Of a stretch of DNA of 64,000 nucleotides, positions 1 to 8,384 are shown one piece after another (the stretch's first letter is position 1; every line of letters begins with the position of its first letter). Under the pieces are notes generated by a model that saw nothing but the letters and a program-made list of their open reading frames with translations, was not told where the DNA came from and did no database searches. The stretch is from CAYMCO01 sp964388955 (GTDB lineage: Bacteria; Chloroflexota; Anaerolineae; Anaerolineales; E44-bin32): assembly GCA_964388955.1 (NCBI GenBank), contig CAYMCO010000004.1, positions 1 through 64,000 on the forward strand. The letters are read 5' to 3'. A program made the translations under genes and the position numbers.

Positions 1-52
<52 letters not shown>

Positions 53-244
53 CAGGCGCCTGCGGCAGAAAGAGCGATGACCACGGCTGCGGGTCTGTCC
101 GGTCGGGAAGTGCGGAGATGCGGGGATGACGAAGGGTCGGTGAAGCTTCCATATGCAAATGCGTTTGCCCCCTGAAATGGAACGTATCCTTCATTGCTCA
201 TGAGATGGCGAACATCTATAATGCCAAGGATTGTGGAGGCCAGC

Positions 245-1351
245 ATGTATTCGGATCGACAAATCCGCCTGCGAGAGAGAATGGGCGAGCTGGGCATCGG
301 CGCCGTGGCATTGATACCGGGGCCAAACTTCCTCTACCTGACTGGCCTCTCCTTCCACGTCAGCGAACGTCCAATCCTGCTTCTCCTATGGGCCCAGGGC
401 CCACCGACTCTGATCTCCCCCGCATTCGAGCGCGGCAAGGCGGAGCGCGCCCAATTTGCGGTGCAGCACATCTCTTACAGTGAGGATCCAGACAGCCAGG
501 CCGCCGCCTTCAGTGAGGCGATGGCTGGGCTGGGCGCAGGCGATCCTCCCATCGCGCTCGCCCCCTTTGAAATGCGCGCTTTTGAAATCCACTTGCTGGA
601 GGAGGCCGCGCCGCACGCCACCTATGTTCCCGGCGGGCAGCTGCTCTCCCCGCTGCGCGAGTTCAAGGATGAGTTCGAGATCGGCTGCACGCGCCGCGCG
701 GTGGCCATCGCCCAACGGGCGATGGCGACGACACTCCCCCTGATCCAAATCGGCATGACCGAGCGGGAGTTGGCTTCCGAGTTGGTGATACAGCTGCTGC
801 GAGCCGGTTCGGAACCCGAGCTGCCGTTCTCCCCGATCGTGGCCGCCGGCCCCAACAGCGCCCTGCCCCACGCCGTCCCGGGCGACCGCCCCCTGGCGCA
901 GGGCGAACTGCTGCTTGTGGATTGGGGCGCGGCCTATGAGGGATACGCCTCGGATCTGACACGCACCTTTGCGATCGGCGAGATCGATACCGAGATGAAC
1001 CGCATCTATCGACTCGTGCAGCAGGCGAACGCAGCGGGGCGGGAGGCCGCTCGGCCGGGCCGGCCGGCCAAGGCTGTGGACCGGGCGGCGCGCCAAGTGA
1101 TCGAATCAGGAGGCTATGGCCCGCAGTTTCGACACCGCACGGGCCATGGCCTCGGCCTGCAGACTCACGAGCCGCCCTACATTCGATCCGACAACGAAGC
1201 GCTCTTGGAGCCAGGCATGATATTCACAGTCGAACCAGGCGTCTATGTTGAGGGGAGGGGAGGCGTCCGAATCGAGGACGACGTCCTGGTCACAGCGGAA
1301 GGCGGCGAAACCCTGACAAGCCTTGGGCGGGATCTGGAGGTGATCGCATGA
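245..1351 (+). CDS. M24 family aminopeptidase (Xaa-Pro aminopeptidase/dipeptidase type)
   Basis: Predicted cytoplasmic metallopeptidase of 368 residues with the two-part layout of Xaa-Pro peptidases: a creatinase-like N-terminal domain (first ~130 residues) and a pita-bread catalytic domain. The five metal ligands can be seen: the Asp of VDWGAAYEG, the Asp of SDLTRTF, the His of GHGLGLQTHEPP, and Glu residues in VEPGVYVE and VRIEDDV. An in-frame TTG at 194 exists, but the ATG at 245 has GGAGG at 234-238, so it is preferred. The last bases overlap the next gene by ATGA, which makes it the first gene of a four-gene translationally coupled cluster. Prolidase and Xaa-Pro aminopeptidase cannot be told apart here. 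Confidence 0.9.
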   Translation: MYSDRQIRLRERMGELGIGAVALIPGPNFLYLTGLSFHVSERPILLLLWAQGPPTLISPAFERGKAERAQFAVQHISYSEDPDSQAAAFSEAMAGLGAGDPPIALAPFEMRAFEIHLLEEAAPHATYVPGGQLLSPLREFKDEFEIGCTRRAVAIAQRAMATTLPLIQIGMTERELASELVIQLLRAGSEPELPFSPIVAAGPNSALPHAVPGDRPLAQGELLLVDWGAAYEGYASDLTRTFAIGEIDTEMNRIYRLVQQANAAGREAARPGRPAKAVDRAARQVIESGGYGPQFRHRTGHGLGLQTHEPPYIRSDNEALLEPGMIFTVEPGVYVEGRGGVRIEDDVLVTAEGGETLTSLGRDLEVIA

Positions 1352-2109
1352 GCTACATCATTCCCACCGCCGAGCCCTTTCTCTTCTGCGGTGGGCCTGT
1401 CGGTTGCTTGCTCATCCACGGCTTCACCGGCACGCCCAAGGAGATGCGGCTGCTGGGCGACCACCTCGCGGGCGCAGGCCATACCGTCCTCGGCATCCGG
1501 CTCACAGGCCATGCCACCGATATCGATGACATGCGCCGCGCCCGCTATCACGATTGGCTGGCGGATGCGGAGGCCGGCTACCAGATGCTGCGCCGGGGTT
1601 GTGAAGAGGTCTTCGTCATGGGCCTTTCCATGGGCGGCGCGCTCTCCTTGATGTTGGCCGCGCATTATCCGGTCGCGGGTGTCGTCGCGATGTCCACACC
1701 GCTTAAGCTGCCTTCCGACCCCCGATTGGCTTTCGCCAAGCCGCTGAGTCTGGTGATGAAGGACGCCGCCAAGGGGCCGCCCGATTGGGATGACATGGCG
1801 CTGCGCAGGGACCACATCAGCTATCCGGCATATCCAGTCCGTGCCGCGGCTGAACTCCGCGATCTGGTGAGAGAGCTGCGGGCGACCTTGCCGCAAGTCG
1901 CCGCGCCGATTCTCCTGGTGCAAGCCAAACGAGACACGAGCGTGCCCGCCTCCAGCGTCGAGGACCTGTTTGCCCGCGTCGCTTCGAAGGACAAGGAGAT
2001 CTTGTGGCTCGAGAAGAGTGGCCATATCGTCATTCGAGATTCTGAACGGGAGGTCGTCTTCGCCGCGATTTCGGATTTCGTGAATCGAATCGCGGGGGAG
2101 GGACGTTGA
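1348..2109 (+). CDS. Alpha/beta hydrolase (carboxylesterase/monoacylglycerol lipase type)
   Basis: A 253-residue alpha/beta hydrolase resembling Est30-type carboxylesterases. The oxyanion region LIHGFTGTPKEM lies near residue 25, the nucleophile elbow GLSMGG near residue 92, the acid Asp in AKRDTSVP near residue 195 and the His in KSGHIV near residue 223. There is no signal peptide, so it is cytoplasmic. It overlaps the preceding peptidase gene by ATGA and the following MFS gene by TTGA. The likely role is hydrolysis of short acyl esters or monoglycerides; the natural substrate cannot be seen. Confidence 0.88.
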   Translation: MSYIIPTAEPFLFCGGPVGCLLIHGFTGTPKEMRLLGDHLAGAGHTVLGIRLTGHATDIDDMRRARYHDWLADAEAGYQMLRRGCEEVFVMGLSMGGALSLMLAAHYPVAGVVAMSTPLKLPSDPRLAFAKPLSLVMKDAAKGPPDWDDMALRRDHISYPAYPVRAAAELRDLVRELRATLPQVAAPILLVQAKRDTSVPASSVEDLFARVASKDKEILWLEKSGHIVIRDSEREVVFAAISDFVNRIAGEGR

Positions 2110-3266
2110 ATCGCGCCCTCTGGCTCATCGCCTTGTCCATGTTCGCATGGGGCGTGGGCGATGGGATGTTCCTTAATTTCCAGCCCCTATATCTCCAGCA
2201 ATTGGGCGCGGATCCCATCCGGATCGGTGCGATTCTCGGGCTCGCCCAAGCGGTGGCCACGCTCTCTCACCTCCTGGGTGGCGCTCTGACCACCCGCGTG
2301 GGAGCGAAGAGGGTGATCTTGGCCGGCACGACCATCGGCGTCTCCGGAGCCTGGATGATGTTCCTGGCATCGAACCTGTGGGTCTTCACGATCGCCTTGG
2401 CCTTCTTCTACTTCAGTTGGATGGAGGTTGTGGCCCTCTCCAGCTACATCACGCGTGTGCACCGCGAGTGGACCTTCACACGCACCATCACGTACGTCTT
2501 TGCGGGCTACCATTTGGGAAGTATCATCGGCCCCAGCGTCGGAGGGCATGTGGCAAGCGAAGCAGGGATTCGAACCGTAATTGGCCTTGCGGCCGCGGTA
2601 TTCACAATCACCCCCATCTCCTTGAGCCTGCTCCCCGCCGCTCCGGGGAAACCCGATCCAGGAGCCGCTCGCTATCGAGAGTTGCTGTCGAACCCGGCCC
2701 TTTTGCGTCTGGTACCGCTCATGATGTTCGCCATGCTGGCGCTCTTCTTGAACTGGCCGCTGACGCCCAACTTCCTGCAGAATGTGCGCCAGGTGGGCCT
2801 GAGCAAGATTGGTCTCTTTGGATCGATCAATGCTTTGGGTGGCCTGCTTCTCAGCCTGATCTTGGGCCGGATCGCGCCGTTTCCCGCCTTCCTGGTTGCG
2901 CAAGCCTCCGTCCTGGGCGCCTCAACCCTGCTGTGGATCGGAAGCAGCGCCTCGTGGTATGGCCTTGGATATTTCCTGGCCGCCGGCTACCGGGTCGCCA
3001 ACACGCTTGCTCTGGCACTGGCTAGGCCGTTGCTGCGCGAGGTCGAAGTGGGGGTCGCATACGGAATCCTGCATGCAGGCATGGGCGCCTCTGTTCTGCT
3101 GGCCGCTCCACTGGCGGGGCTGCTTTACAATCTGCGCCCATCCCTGCCCTACCCCGTGAGCGCGGCCTTGATCGCCCTTTCCATCCTGCTTTTCGCCGTC
3201 TATATGCCGCGCCTGAACAGGTCGCTGCGGCCGGCCGGCGCCACACAACCGGAGGGCATGCAATGA
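2106..3266 (+). CDS. MFS transporter
   Basis: A 386-residue major facilitator superfamily protein with about 12 hydrophobic segments. It starts on a TTG that overlaps the stop of the esterase gene. The first helix carries WGVGDGMFLNFQPLYLQQLG, and the loop between helices 2 and 3 has a weak basic motif (GGALTTRVGAKRV) similar to MFS motif A. The cargo is not evident. Its location between an esterase and a PAP2 phosphatase hints at lipid or small hydrophobic substrates, but this is only contextual. Confidence 0.85.
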   Translation: MNRALWLIALSMFAWGVGDGMFLNFQPLYLQQLGADPIRIGAILGLAQAVATLSHLLGGALTTRVGAKRVILAGTTIGVSGAWMMFLASNLWVFTIALAFFYFSWMEVVALSSYITRVHREWTFTRTITYVFAGYHLGSIIGPSVGGHVASEAGIRTVIGLAAAVFTITPISLSLLPAAPGKPDPGAARYRELLSNPALLRLVPLMMFAMLALFLNWPLTPNFLQNVRQVGLSKIGLFGSINALGGLLLSLILGRIAPFPAFLVAQASVLGASTLLWIGSSASWYGLGYFLAAGYRVANTLALALARPLLREVEVGVAYGILHAGMGASVLLAAPLAGLLYNLRPSLPYPVSAALIALSILLFAVYMPRLNRSLRPAGATQPEGMQ

Positions 3267-4243
3267 ATGGGTTTCTGGACTGGGGCGTTGGCATCCTGCT
3301 CTGGCTGCAAGGCCTTGGCGCCTGGCTGACCCCCCCTATGACTTTCTTCACCTTCTTGGGGCAGGCAGAGTTCTATCTGTTCGTCATGCCCGCCCTGCTC
3401 TGGTGCTTCGACGCAGGGCTGGGACTGACCATCGGCGTATTGCTGATGAGCAGCGTGGGGGTCAATTCAATTCTCAAGCTGACCTTCGGACTGCCGCGCC
3501 CCATATGGGTTCGAAGAGATGTGCTGGCGCTGGGCTCCGAGTCGACGTTCGGTCTTCCTTCCGGGCACGCCCAGAATGGGGTGGTCGTCTGGGGCAGGCT
3601 GGGCGCGGCCTCACAGCGCCGTGCGGCTGCGCTAGGTTGCGGCGTGCTGATACTCCTGATCTCGGTTTCCCGCATCTATCTGGGCGTCCACTTCCCGATG
3701 GATGTCCTGGCGGGATGGGTCTTCGGCGGGATCATCCTGTGGCTCGGATTGCGGCTGGCACCTGCGGTTCGGCGCCTGTGCGGCTCCCTCAGCGTGCCGC
3801 TGTTGGTGGCAGGCTTATTCCTCATCAGCATCGCCATGGTCGGGATCGGCGCTGCAATAGCCGCGCATCGGGGCCCGGTGCCCCAAGCTTGGATCGAGAA
3901 TGCCGCCCGAGGCGCGCCCGGTCCCCCCATCGATCCGCTCAACATAGACGACCTGCTGATCAGTGCCGGGGTGCTTTTCGGAATGGGTGCGGGCGGCATT
4001 CTGCTGTTTCGCGGCGCCGGATTCAGCGCGGGCGGGCCGGTCCCGGCGCGCCTGCTGCGCTATGCCCTTGGGTTGGTGGGGGTGGTTGTGACCTACTACG
4101 GTCTCCGCCTGGTCTTCCCGCCGGGCCATGCAGCGCTGCACTATCTGCGCTATGCGGCCGTGGGTTTTTGGGTGACATTCCTGGCGCCCAGGCTATTCAT
4201 CCGGCTGGGATTGGCGTCTCCAAGCAAGGGCAACCCTGGCTAG
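3263..4243 (+). CDS. PAP2-family membrane phosphatase
   Basis: A 326-residue polytopic membrane protein with the three-part PAP2 acid phosphatase signature. Part one is K-x6-RP in LKLTFGLPRP, part two PSGH in FGLPSGHAQNG, and part three SR-x5-H-x3-D in SRIYLGVHFPMDVL. These residues bind the phosphate and supply the nucleophilic His. The family dephosphorylates lipid phosphates such as undecaprenyl pyrophosphate or phosphatidic acid at the membrane surface. A C-terminal extension of roughly 150 residues adds further membrane spans. It is the last gene of the overlapping cluster, joined by ATGA to the MFS gene. Confidence 0.9.
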   Translation: MNGFLDWGVGILLWLQGLGAWLTPPMTFFTFLGQAEFYLFVMPALLWCFDAGLGLTIGVLLMSSVGVNSILKLTFGLPRPIWVRRDVLALGSESTFGLPSGHAQNGVVVWGRLGAASQRRAAALGCGVLILLISVSRIYLGVHFPMDVLAGWVFGGIILWLGLRLAPAVRRLCGSLSVPLLVAGLFLISIAMVGIGAAIAAHRGPVPQAWIENAARGAPGPPIDPLNIDDLLISAGVLFGMGAGGILLFRGAGFSAGGPVPARLLRYALGLVGVVVTYYGLRLVFPPGHAALHYLRYAAVGFWVTFLAPRLFIRLGLASPSKGNPG

Positions 4244-4319
4244 GGGCGAGCGAAGTGCGTGCCCTTGCATCGCATCGCCGGGCAGGCCGCCCCTGCGGCC
4301 AGCGACCCCAAACCCGCGC

Positions 4320-4691
4320 TCATTTTCTCTCCAACTGGCGCCAAATGAACCAATGCCCCAAGCGGTCATCCGCATCTTTGGGTGCTCGATCGTAGTACAG
4401 ATCGAACACCCGTCCGTCCTCAATCTGCACTCGGAAATAGAATCGGCCCACCCCCCAAGAGCCGCGGCGTGCCGCGACCTGCAGGTGGGCCGGCTGCATG
4501 TTCTTCGCCATGCGACCGCGGCGGCCGTAGGAGGACCAGGAGCGGAGCACTCGCTCCACAACGTGCTTATCACCGCGCCAAATGAATTCGTCCGGCGCCC
4601 CCGGCTTCTTGCTCAGCAAAGGATCGCGCGCAAAGGAGACGCGGATCTCCTCCAGGAGGAACCCGGAGGGGACCCACCTATCCTTTGGCAT
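4320..4691 (-). CDS. DUF6504-like small protein
   Basis: A 123-residue soluble protein. Its core has the pattern PDEFIWRGDKHVV ... RVQIEDGRVFDLYYDR ... WFIWRQLE, which resembles DUF6504-type domains (a W-rich beta fold with VxxEDGxxFxLYxD). The function of that family is unknown. The start is placed at the ATG at 4691, overlapping the end of the upstream membrane protein gene, so the two are probably cotranscribed. The family assignment rests on recalled pattern similarity only. Confidence 0.6.
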   Translation of the reverse strand: MPKDRWVPSGFLLEEIRVSFARDPLLSKKPGAPDEFIWRGDKHVVERVLRSWSSYGRRGRMAKNMQPAHLQVAARRGSWGVGRFYFRVQIEDGRVFDLYYDRAPKDADDRLGHWFIWRQLERK

Positions 4692-5091
4692 GCCCCTCTC
4701 CGGAGCGAGAAGCAAGCCACACTCGAGTGGGCGCCAGGCTGAGCGCCAGGAGCACGAACGCGGCCAGGATGGTCCCGATGCCCAGGTAGAGAAGTGAGAC
4801 CAGCGCGTAGAAGTGAGCGATGCGCTGGGCCCATTGCAGTCCCAGGATGACGCCCATGACGACCCCCAACCAGGAGCAGCCCAGCGCCGCCAGCGGCCAA
4901 GCCAGCCGCAAAGCAGGTTGATCGACCAGCCTTGGGAAGATGATCCAAGGGTTCGCCCGCCCGAAGATGGTGAGCGGCTCCCCTGTCAAACGCAGCGCCA
5001 AGCCCTCCGTGGCCATGGCAAGACCCAGCGCCACGCCGCAGACCCCAAAGAGATAAAGCCCGAACGGCGGTTTAGTCCCCCGCACGGCCAT
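4678..5091 (-). CDS. Hypothetical membrane protein
   Basis: About 137 residues with three to four hydrophobic segments (LYLFGVCGVALGLAMA near the start, then RLAWPLAALGCSWLGVVMGV and SLLYLGIGTILAAFVLLALS). No family is recognised. It lies 50 bases after the end of the EF-G-like gene on the same strand and overlaps the following small gene, so the three may form one transcript. Confidence 0.55.
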   Translation of the reverse strand: MAVRGTKPPFGLYLFGVCGVALGLAMATEGLALRLTGEPLTIFGRANPWIIFPRLVDQPALRLAWPLAALGCSWLGVVMGVILGLQWAQRIAHFYALVSLLYLGIGTILAAFVLLALSLAPTRVWLASRSGEGHAKG

Positions 5092-5141
5092 CGCTCCGCC
5101 CCAGGCCGGCACTTCCTGCCCGCAGCTCCCTCGCCCCCCGG

Positions 5142-7217
5142 TCAGCCGGACTCCGCCTGGCGCTCCTCTCTCTCCCGAGCGGCGATGATCTCCTCGGCCA
5201 CATGTGCGGGCACGACTTCGTATCCGCTCAGTTCCATCGAAAAGACACCCCGGCCGCCCGTCATGGAGCGCAGTTCACTCGTATAGCGCAGCACCTCAGC
5301 CAGGGGCACCTGGGCGGTCACGATCCCTCTCCCGTGCCGGCTGTCCATGCCCTGCACCCGCGCCCTCCGCGTGTTGAGATCCCCAAGCACATCCCCCATG
5401 CTGTCGTCGGGGACGGTGATGGTCATCGTCATGATGGGTTCCAACAGCACCGGCTTGGCCTCCCGGAAGGCGATCTTGAACGCCTCGCGACCGGCGATTT
5501 CGAATGCGATGGCTTTTGAGTCTACCGGATGCTCCTTGCCGTCTGTGACCGCCACCCGGACCTTCGTCACCGGGTAGCCCGCCACCACGCCCTGCCGCAT
5601 CACCCCGCGCACGCCTTTCTCGATGGCCGGCATGAAGCCTTGGGAGATCGCCCCCCCAAAGACCTGGTTTACAAATTCGAATTCTTCCTCTTCGAGCGGT
5701 TCGACCCGCATGTGAACCTCGGCGAACTGGCCTGCGCCGCCAGTTTGCTTCTTGTGCCGGTATTGAGAATTGCCCGTGCCAGTGATGGTCTCCAAATAGG
5801 GCACTTTGGGGGTCTTGGTTTCCAACCCCAGCTGGAATTTCGCCTCCGCCTTGCGCACAGCGACGTCGATGTGCTGATCGCCGAGGCCCTGCAGCAGCGT
5901 CTCGCGCGTCCCACCTTCTTGCCGCCATGAGAGCGTCGGGTCTTCCTCGCATAACCGGGTCAGCGTGGGCCCCATTTTGGCCGAATCCGCCTGGGTCTTG
6001 GGGGAAACCGCCACAGAGTACAGCGCGTTCGGATACTCCGGCATTGGGACCGTCAGCGGATGCCCCTTGTCCCCCAATGTGTCCCCCGTCCCGGTCTCGG
6101 CCAGTTTGCTCACCGCACCGATGTCCCCTGCATGCAGATGCTCGACGGGAATCTGCTCCTTGCCGCGCATCACATGCACGGTCCCCAGACGTTCCTCCTC
6201 CTCCTTGTTGTGGTTCCATACTCGACTATCCGAGTTGAGCACGCCGGAGAACACCCGCAGATAGGTGAGCTTCCCTACAAAGGGGTCTGCGGTGGTCTTC
6301 CACACATACGCGGCCAGCGGTCCCGCATCCGACGGTTCCAGCTCAACCTCGCCCTCCACTCCCCGTGCACTCACCGGCGGCGCCTTCATGGGCGACGGCA
6401 GCAGCTCCAACAGCGCCTCCATGACGGGCACAATTCCAACGGCTGCAGCCCCGGAAGCCACGAACACCGGCACAAATCGCCCTTCCGCGATGGAGAGCCG
6501 CAGGCCGCGCCCGACCTCTTCCTGGGTCAACTCCTCACCTTCCAGGTACTTCTCCAGCAATTCATCATCCCCCTCCGCCGCGGCCTCGACCAACTCCATG
6601 CGCGCCTCGGCAGCCCGCTCTGAGAATTCCTCCGGTATGGCCTCACGCGCTTCCCCCTCGGCCGGGCGGGCGGACATACTGAGCAAATCGATTACGCCTT
6701 TGAAATCGCTCTTCTCGCCCCATGGAAGCTGAGCGGGGATGAAGGTCGCATCTGGATCCAACGTACGCACCGATTGCATCGCCCGTTCGAAGCTGGCTGT
6801 TTCCCGGTCCATCTTGCTCACGAGCACCAGGCGCGGCAGTTGGAAGGTATTGCAGTATCCCCATACCACCTCCGTGCCCACCTCCACGCCGGCGACCGCG
6901 TCGATGACCACGATGGCCCCATCCACCACGCGCAAGGCGGAAATCACCTCTCCGATGAAGTCGGTATATCCCGGCGTATCCAGCAGGTTAATCTTGTGCT
7001 CCTTGAACTCCAGAGGCAGGATTGCCGTTGAAAGGGAAAGGCTGCGTCGGATTTCCTCCTCTTCGAAATCCGATACCGTATTCCCCTGCTCGACGCTGCC
7101 CATGCGGTTGACCACGCCGGTCACATAGAGCATCGCCTCGCCCATCGTGGTCTTTCCCCCGCCGCTGTGCGAGACCATGGCGACATCGCGGAGGCTTTCG
7201 GTGGCATATTCTTTCAT
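5142..7217 (-). CDS. Elongation factor G-like translational GTPase
   Basis: A 691-residue protein with EF-G domain order: GTPase (residues 1-270), beta-barrel domain II, domains III-V. G1 reads SHSGGGKTT rather than the GHVDHGKT of true EF-G; G3 is DTPGYTDF and G4 is SKMDR. A double-glycine P-loop of this sort is characteristic of the EF-G2/EF-G-like branch rather than the main translocase FusA. The reading frame continues upstream to 7349, but the ATG at 7217 begins the recognisable domain and lies about 36 bases downstream of the predicted transcription start. The promoter (7261-7289) is divergent from the thioredoxin-like gene. Role in translocation or ribosome recycling is not resolved by sequence. 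Confidence 0.9.
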   Translation of the reverse strand: MKEYATESLRDVAMVSHSGGGKTTMGEAMLYVTGVVNRMGSVEQGNTVSDFEEEEIRRSLSLSTAILPLEFKEHKINLLDTPGYTDFIGEVISALRVVDGAIVVIDAVAGVEVGTEVVWGYCNTFQLPRLVLVSKMDRETASFERAMQSVRTLDPDATFIPAQLPWGEKSDFKGVIDLLSMSARPAEGEAREAIPEEFSERAAEARMELVEAAAEGDDELLEKYLEGEELTQEEVGRGLRLSIAEGRFVPVFVASGAAAVGIVPVMEALLELLPSPMKAPPVSARGVEGEVELEPSDAGPLAAYVWKTTADPFVGKLTYLRVFSGVLNSDSRVWNHNKEEEERLGTVHVMRGKEQIPVEHLHAGDIGAVSKLAETGTGDTLGDKGHPLTVPMPEYPNALYSVAVSPKTQADSAKMGPTLTRLCEEDPTLSWRQEGGTRETLLQGLGDQHIDVAVRKAEAKFQLGLETKTPKVPYLETITGTGNSQYRHKKQTGGAGQFAEVHMRVEPLEEEEFEFVNQVFGGAISQGFMPAIEKGVRGVMRQGVVAGYPVTKVRVAVTDGKEHPVDSKAIAFEIAGREAFKIAFREAKPVLLEPIMTMTITVPDDSMGDVLGDLNTRRARVQGMDSRHGRGIVTAQVPLAEVLRYTSELRSMTGGRGVFSMELSGYEVVPAHVAEEIIAAREREERQAESG

Positions 7218-7260
7218 CAGAAGGAGGATCCTCTCATCGGGAAATAGATTCGCAGGGTGG

Positions 7261-7289
7261 ATTGTAAGTGAGGCCGGAATGCTTGTCAA
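7261..7289 (-). promoter_or_regulatory. Sigma70-type promoter for the EF-G-like gene
   Basis: Reading the minus strand, TTGACA (7289-7284) and TACAAT (7266-7261) are separated by 17 bases, close to consensus. The -35 box overlaps that of the divergent promoter on the plus strand. Confidence 0.75.
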
Positions 7290-7310
7290 AGATTGAAGGG
7301 ATGCTACAAT
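7283..7310 (+). promoter_or_regulatory. Extended -10 promoter for the thioredoxin-like operon
   Basis: TTGTCA at 7283-7288 and TACAAT at 7305-7310 with a 16-base spacer; the -10 is preceded by TGC (extended -10). Its -35 box is interleaved with the -35 of the divergent EF-G-like promoter, so the two promoters probably compete for RNA polymerase. Confidence 0.65.
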
Positions 7311-7335
7311 CCCCCCACCGAAGAGGAGTGCTCCG

Positions 7336-7821
7336 GTGACCATTATCAATCAATATTCGTTTGTCATTGTGGCCTTGCTTTGCATGGTCGGGCTGGGCCT
7401 ATTCCTGCTTCGAGATGGAGCGGAGGCGAGCGACATCGTCGCGCTCGCGGCGCTTCTGATCGGATTTGGCATCGCCCATACCCTGCTGTCGCCGGGTCAC
7501 AGCACAGAATCCGAGCTGCAAGGTGTTCACTCCTCCATTGGCTCCGGCCGGGCGGTGCTGCTCGAATACCAAAGCCCGTATTGAATTGCATGCATGTCAA
7601 TGAGGCCTGTCGTGGACAGGATCGCACGCCAGAATGCCGGGGGCCTGGAGGTCATACGGCTGAATGCCCAAGACCCGATAGGCGCGGCCCTCAGCGAAGA
7701 ATATGATCTGCGGGTGACCCCCACCTTTCTGCTCTTTGACCCGCGTGGGACGGAGATTCTGCGCGCTTTCGGTGTCATAGATCCCGCCGAAGTCTCCCAA
7801 GCCCTGGGAGAGGCGCAGTGA
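7336..7821 (+). CDS. Membrane thioredoxin-like protein with in-frame TGA (candidate selenoprotein, UxxC motif)
   Basis: If the TGA at 7582-7584 is read through, the frame encodes 161 residues: two N-terminal hydrophobic segments (residues ~8-25 and ~33-50), then a thioredoxin-fold domain. The TGA falls exactly where thioredoxins have the first Cys of CxxC: the context is LLEYQSPY-TGA-IAC-MSMRPVV. The C-terminal part keeps the thioredoxin features, including the cis-Pro in RVTPTFLLFD. The start is GTG at 7336 with GAGGAG at 7323-7328. The stop at 7819-7821 overlaps the GTG of the next gene, which argues that ribosomes do reach the end of the frame. A hairpin 21 bases after the TGA fits a bacterial SECIS. 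The alternative is a Cys-to-stop mutation or a base-call error (TGC/TGT to TGA), leaving an 82-residue fragment. Confidence 0.65.
7606..7620 (+). promoter_or_regulatory. Possible bacterial SECIS hairpin
   Basis: CCTGTC (7606-7611), loop GTG, GACAGG (7615-7620) form a perfect 6-bp stem. The loop begins 27 bases after the in-frame TGA and opens with GU. This agrees with the general bacterial SECIS layout (apical loop roughly 16-37 bases after UGA, G at the start of the loop). A short stem alone is weak evidence; position plus the thioredoxin active-site context give it weight. Confidence 0.5.
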
Positions 7822-8384
7822 GGCGGCTCTTCTTCGAGTTGTACTACCTGCTGGGGAATGCACCCTGGGACACCGGAATCTCGCCTCCTGAATTGCTCTC
7901 TTTCCTTCGAGACGCCGACCCGGGTCGAGCTTTGGATCTCGGATGCGGCACAGGAACCAACGCCATTACCATGGCCAAGCGCGGATGGCAGGTGGTGGGC
8001 GTGGATTTTTCCACGCTCGCCATCTGGGCGGCTCGGCGGAAGGCCCGCCATCAGGGGCTCGAAATCGAATTCTTGAGTCGCGATGTCACAGAACTGGACG
8101 ATCTCGAGGGACCCTTCGATCTTACGCTGGATATCGGCTGTCTCCATGGCCTGCACCCCGAGAAACGGCTGGATTACGCCCAGGGTGTCCGTCGGCTGGC
8201 CTCGCCCGGCGGATACTACCTGCTCTATTCATTCGTCGTGCAGGAGCCGAATTCGACCAGCAAGTGGCCGACCGCGGATGAGATCGACGCGCTTTTCAGC
8301 GGTGCGTTCGAATTGCTCTCGACCGAATACGGGCGGGATCGGCAGCGCACCTCTGCCTGGTTTAAGTTTCAGCGCCGAGCATGA
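7818..8384 (+). CDS. Class I SAM-dependent methyltransferase
   Basis: A 188-residue protein with the Rossmann-type SAM-binding motif I LDLGCGTGTNAITMA near residue 39 and the acidic motif II end in VVGVDFS near residue 60. The remainder matches the small tellurite-resistance/UbiE-like methyltransferases. It starts on GTG overlapping the stop of the thioredoxin-like gene and overlaps the next gene by ATGA, so it is the middle gene of a three-gene coupled operon. The methyl acceptor is unknown. Confidence 0.87.
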   Translation: MRRLFFELYYLLGNAPWDTGISPPELLSFLRDADPGRALDLGCGTGTNAITMAKRGWQVVGVDFSTLAIWAARRKARHQGLEIEFLSRDVTELDDLEGPFDLTLDIGCLHGLHPEKRLDYAQGVRRLASPGGYYLLYSFVVQEPNSTSKWPTADEIDALFSGAFELLSTEYGRDRQRTSAWFKFQRRA

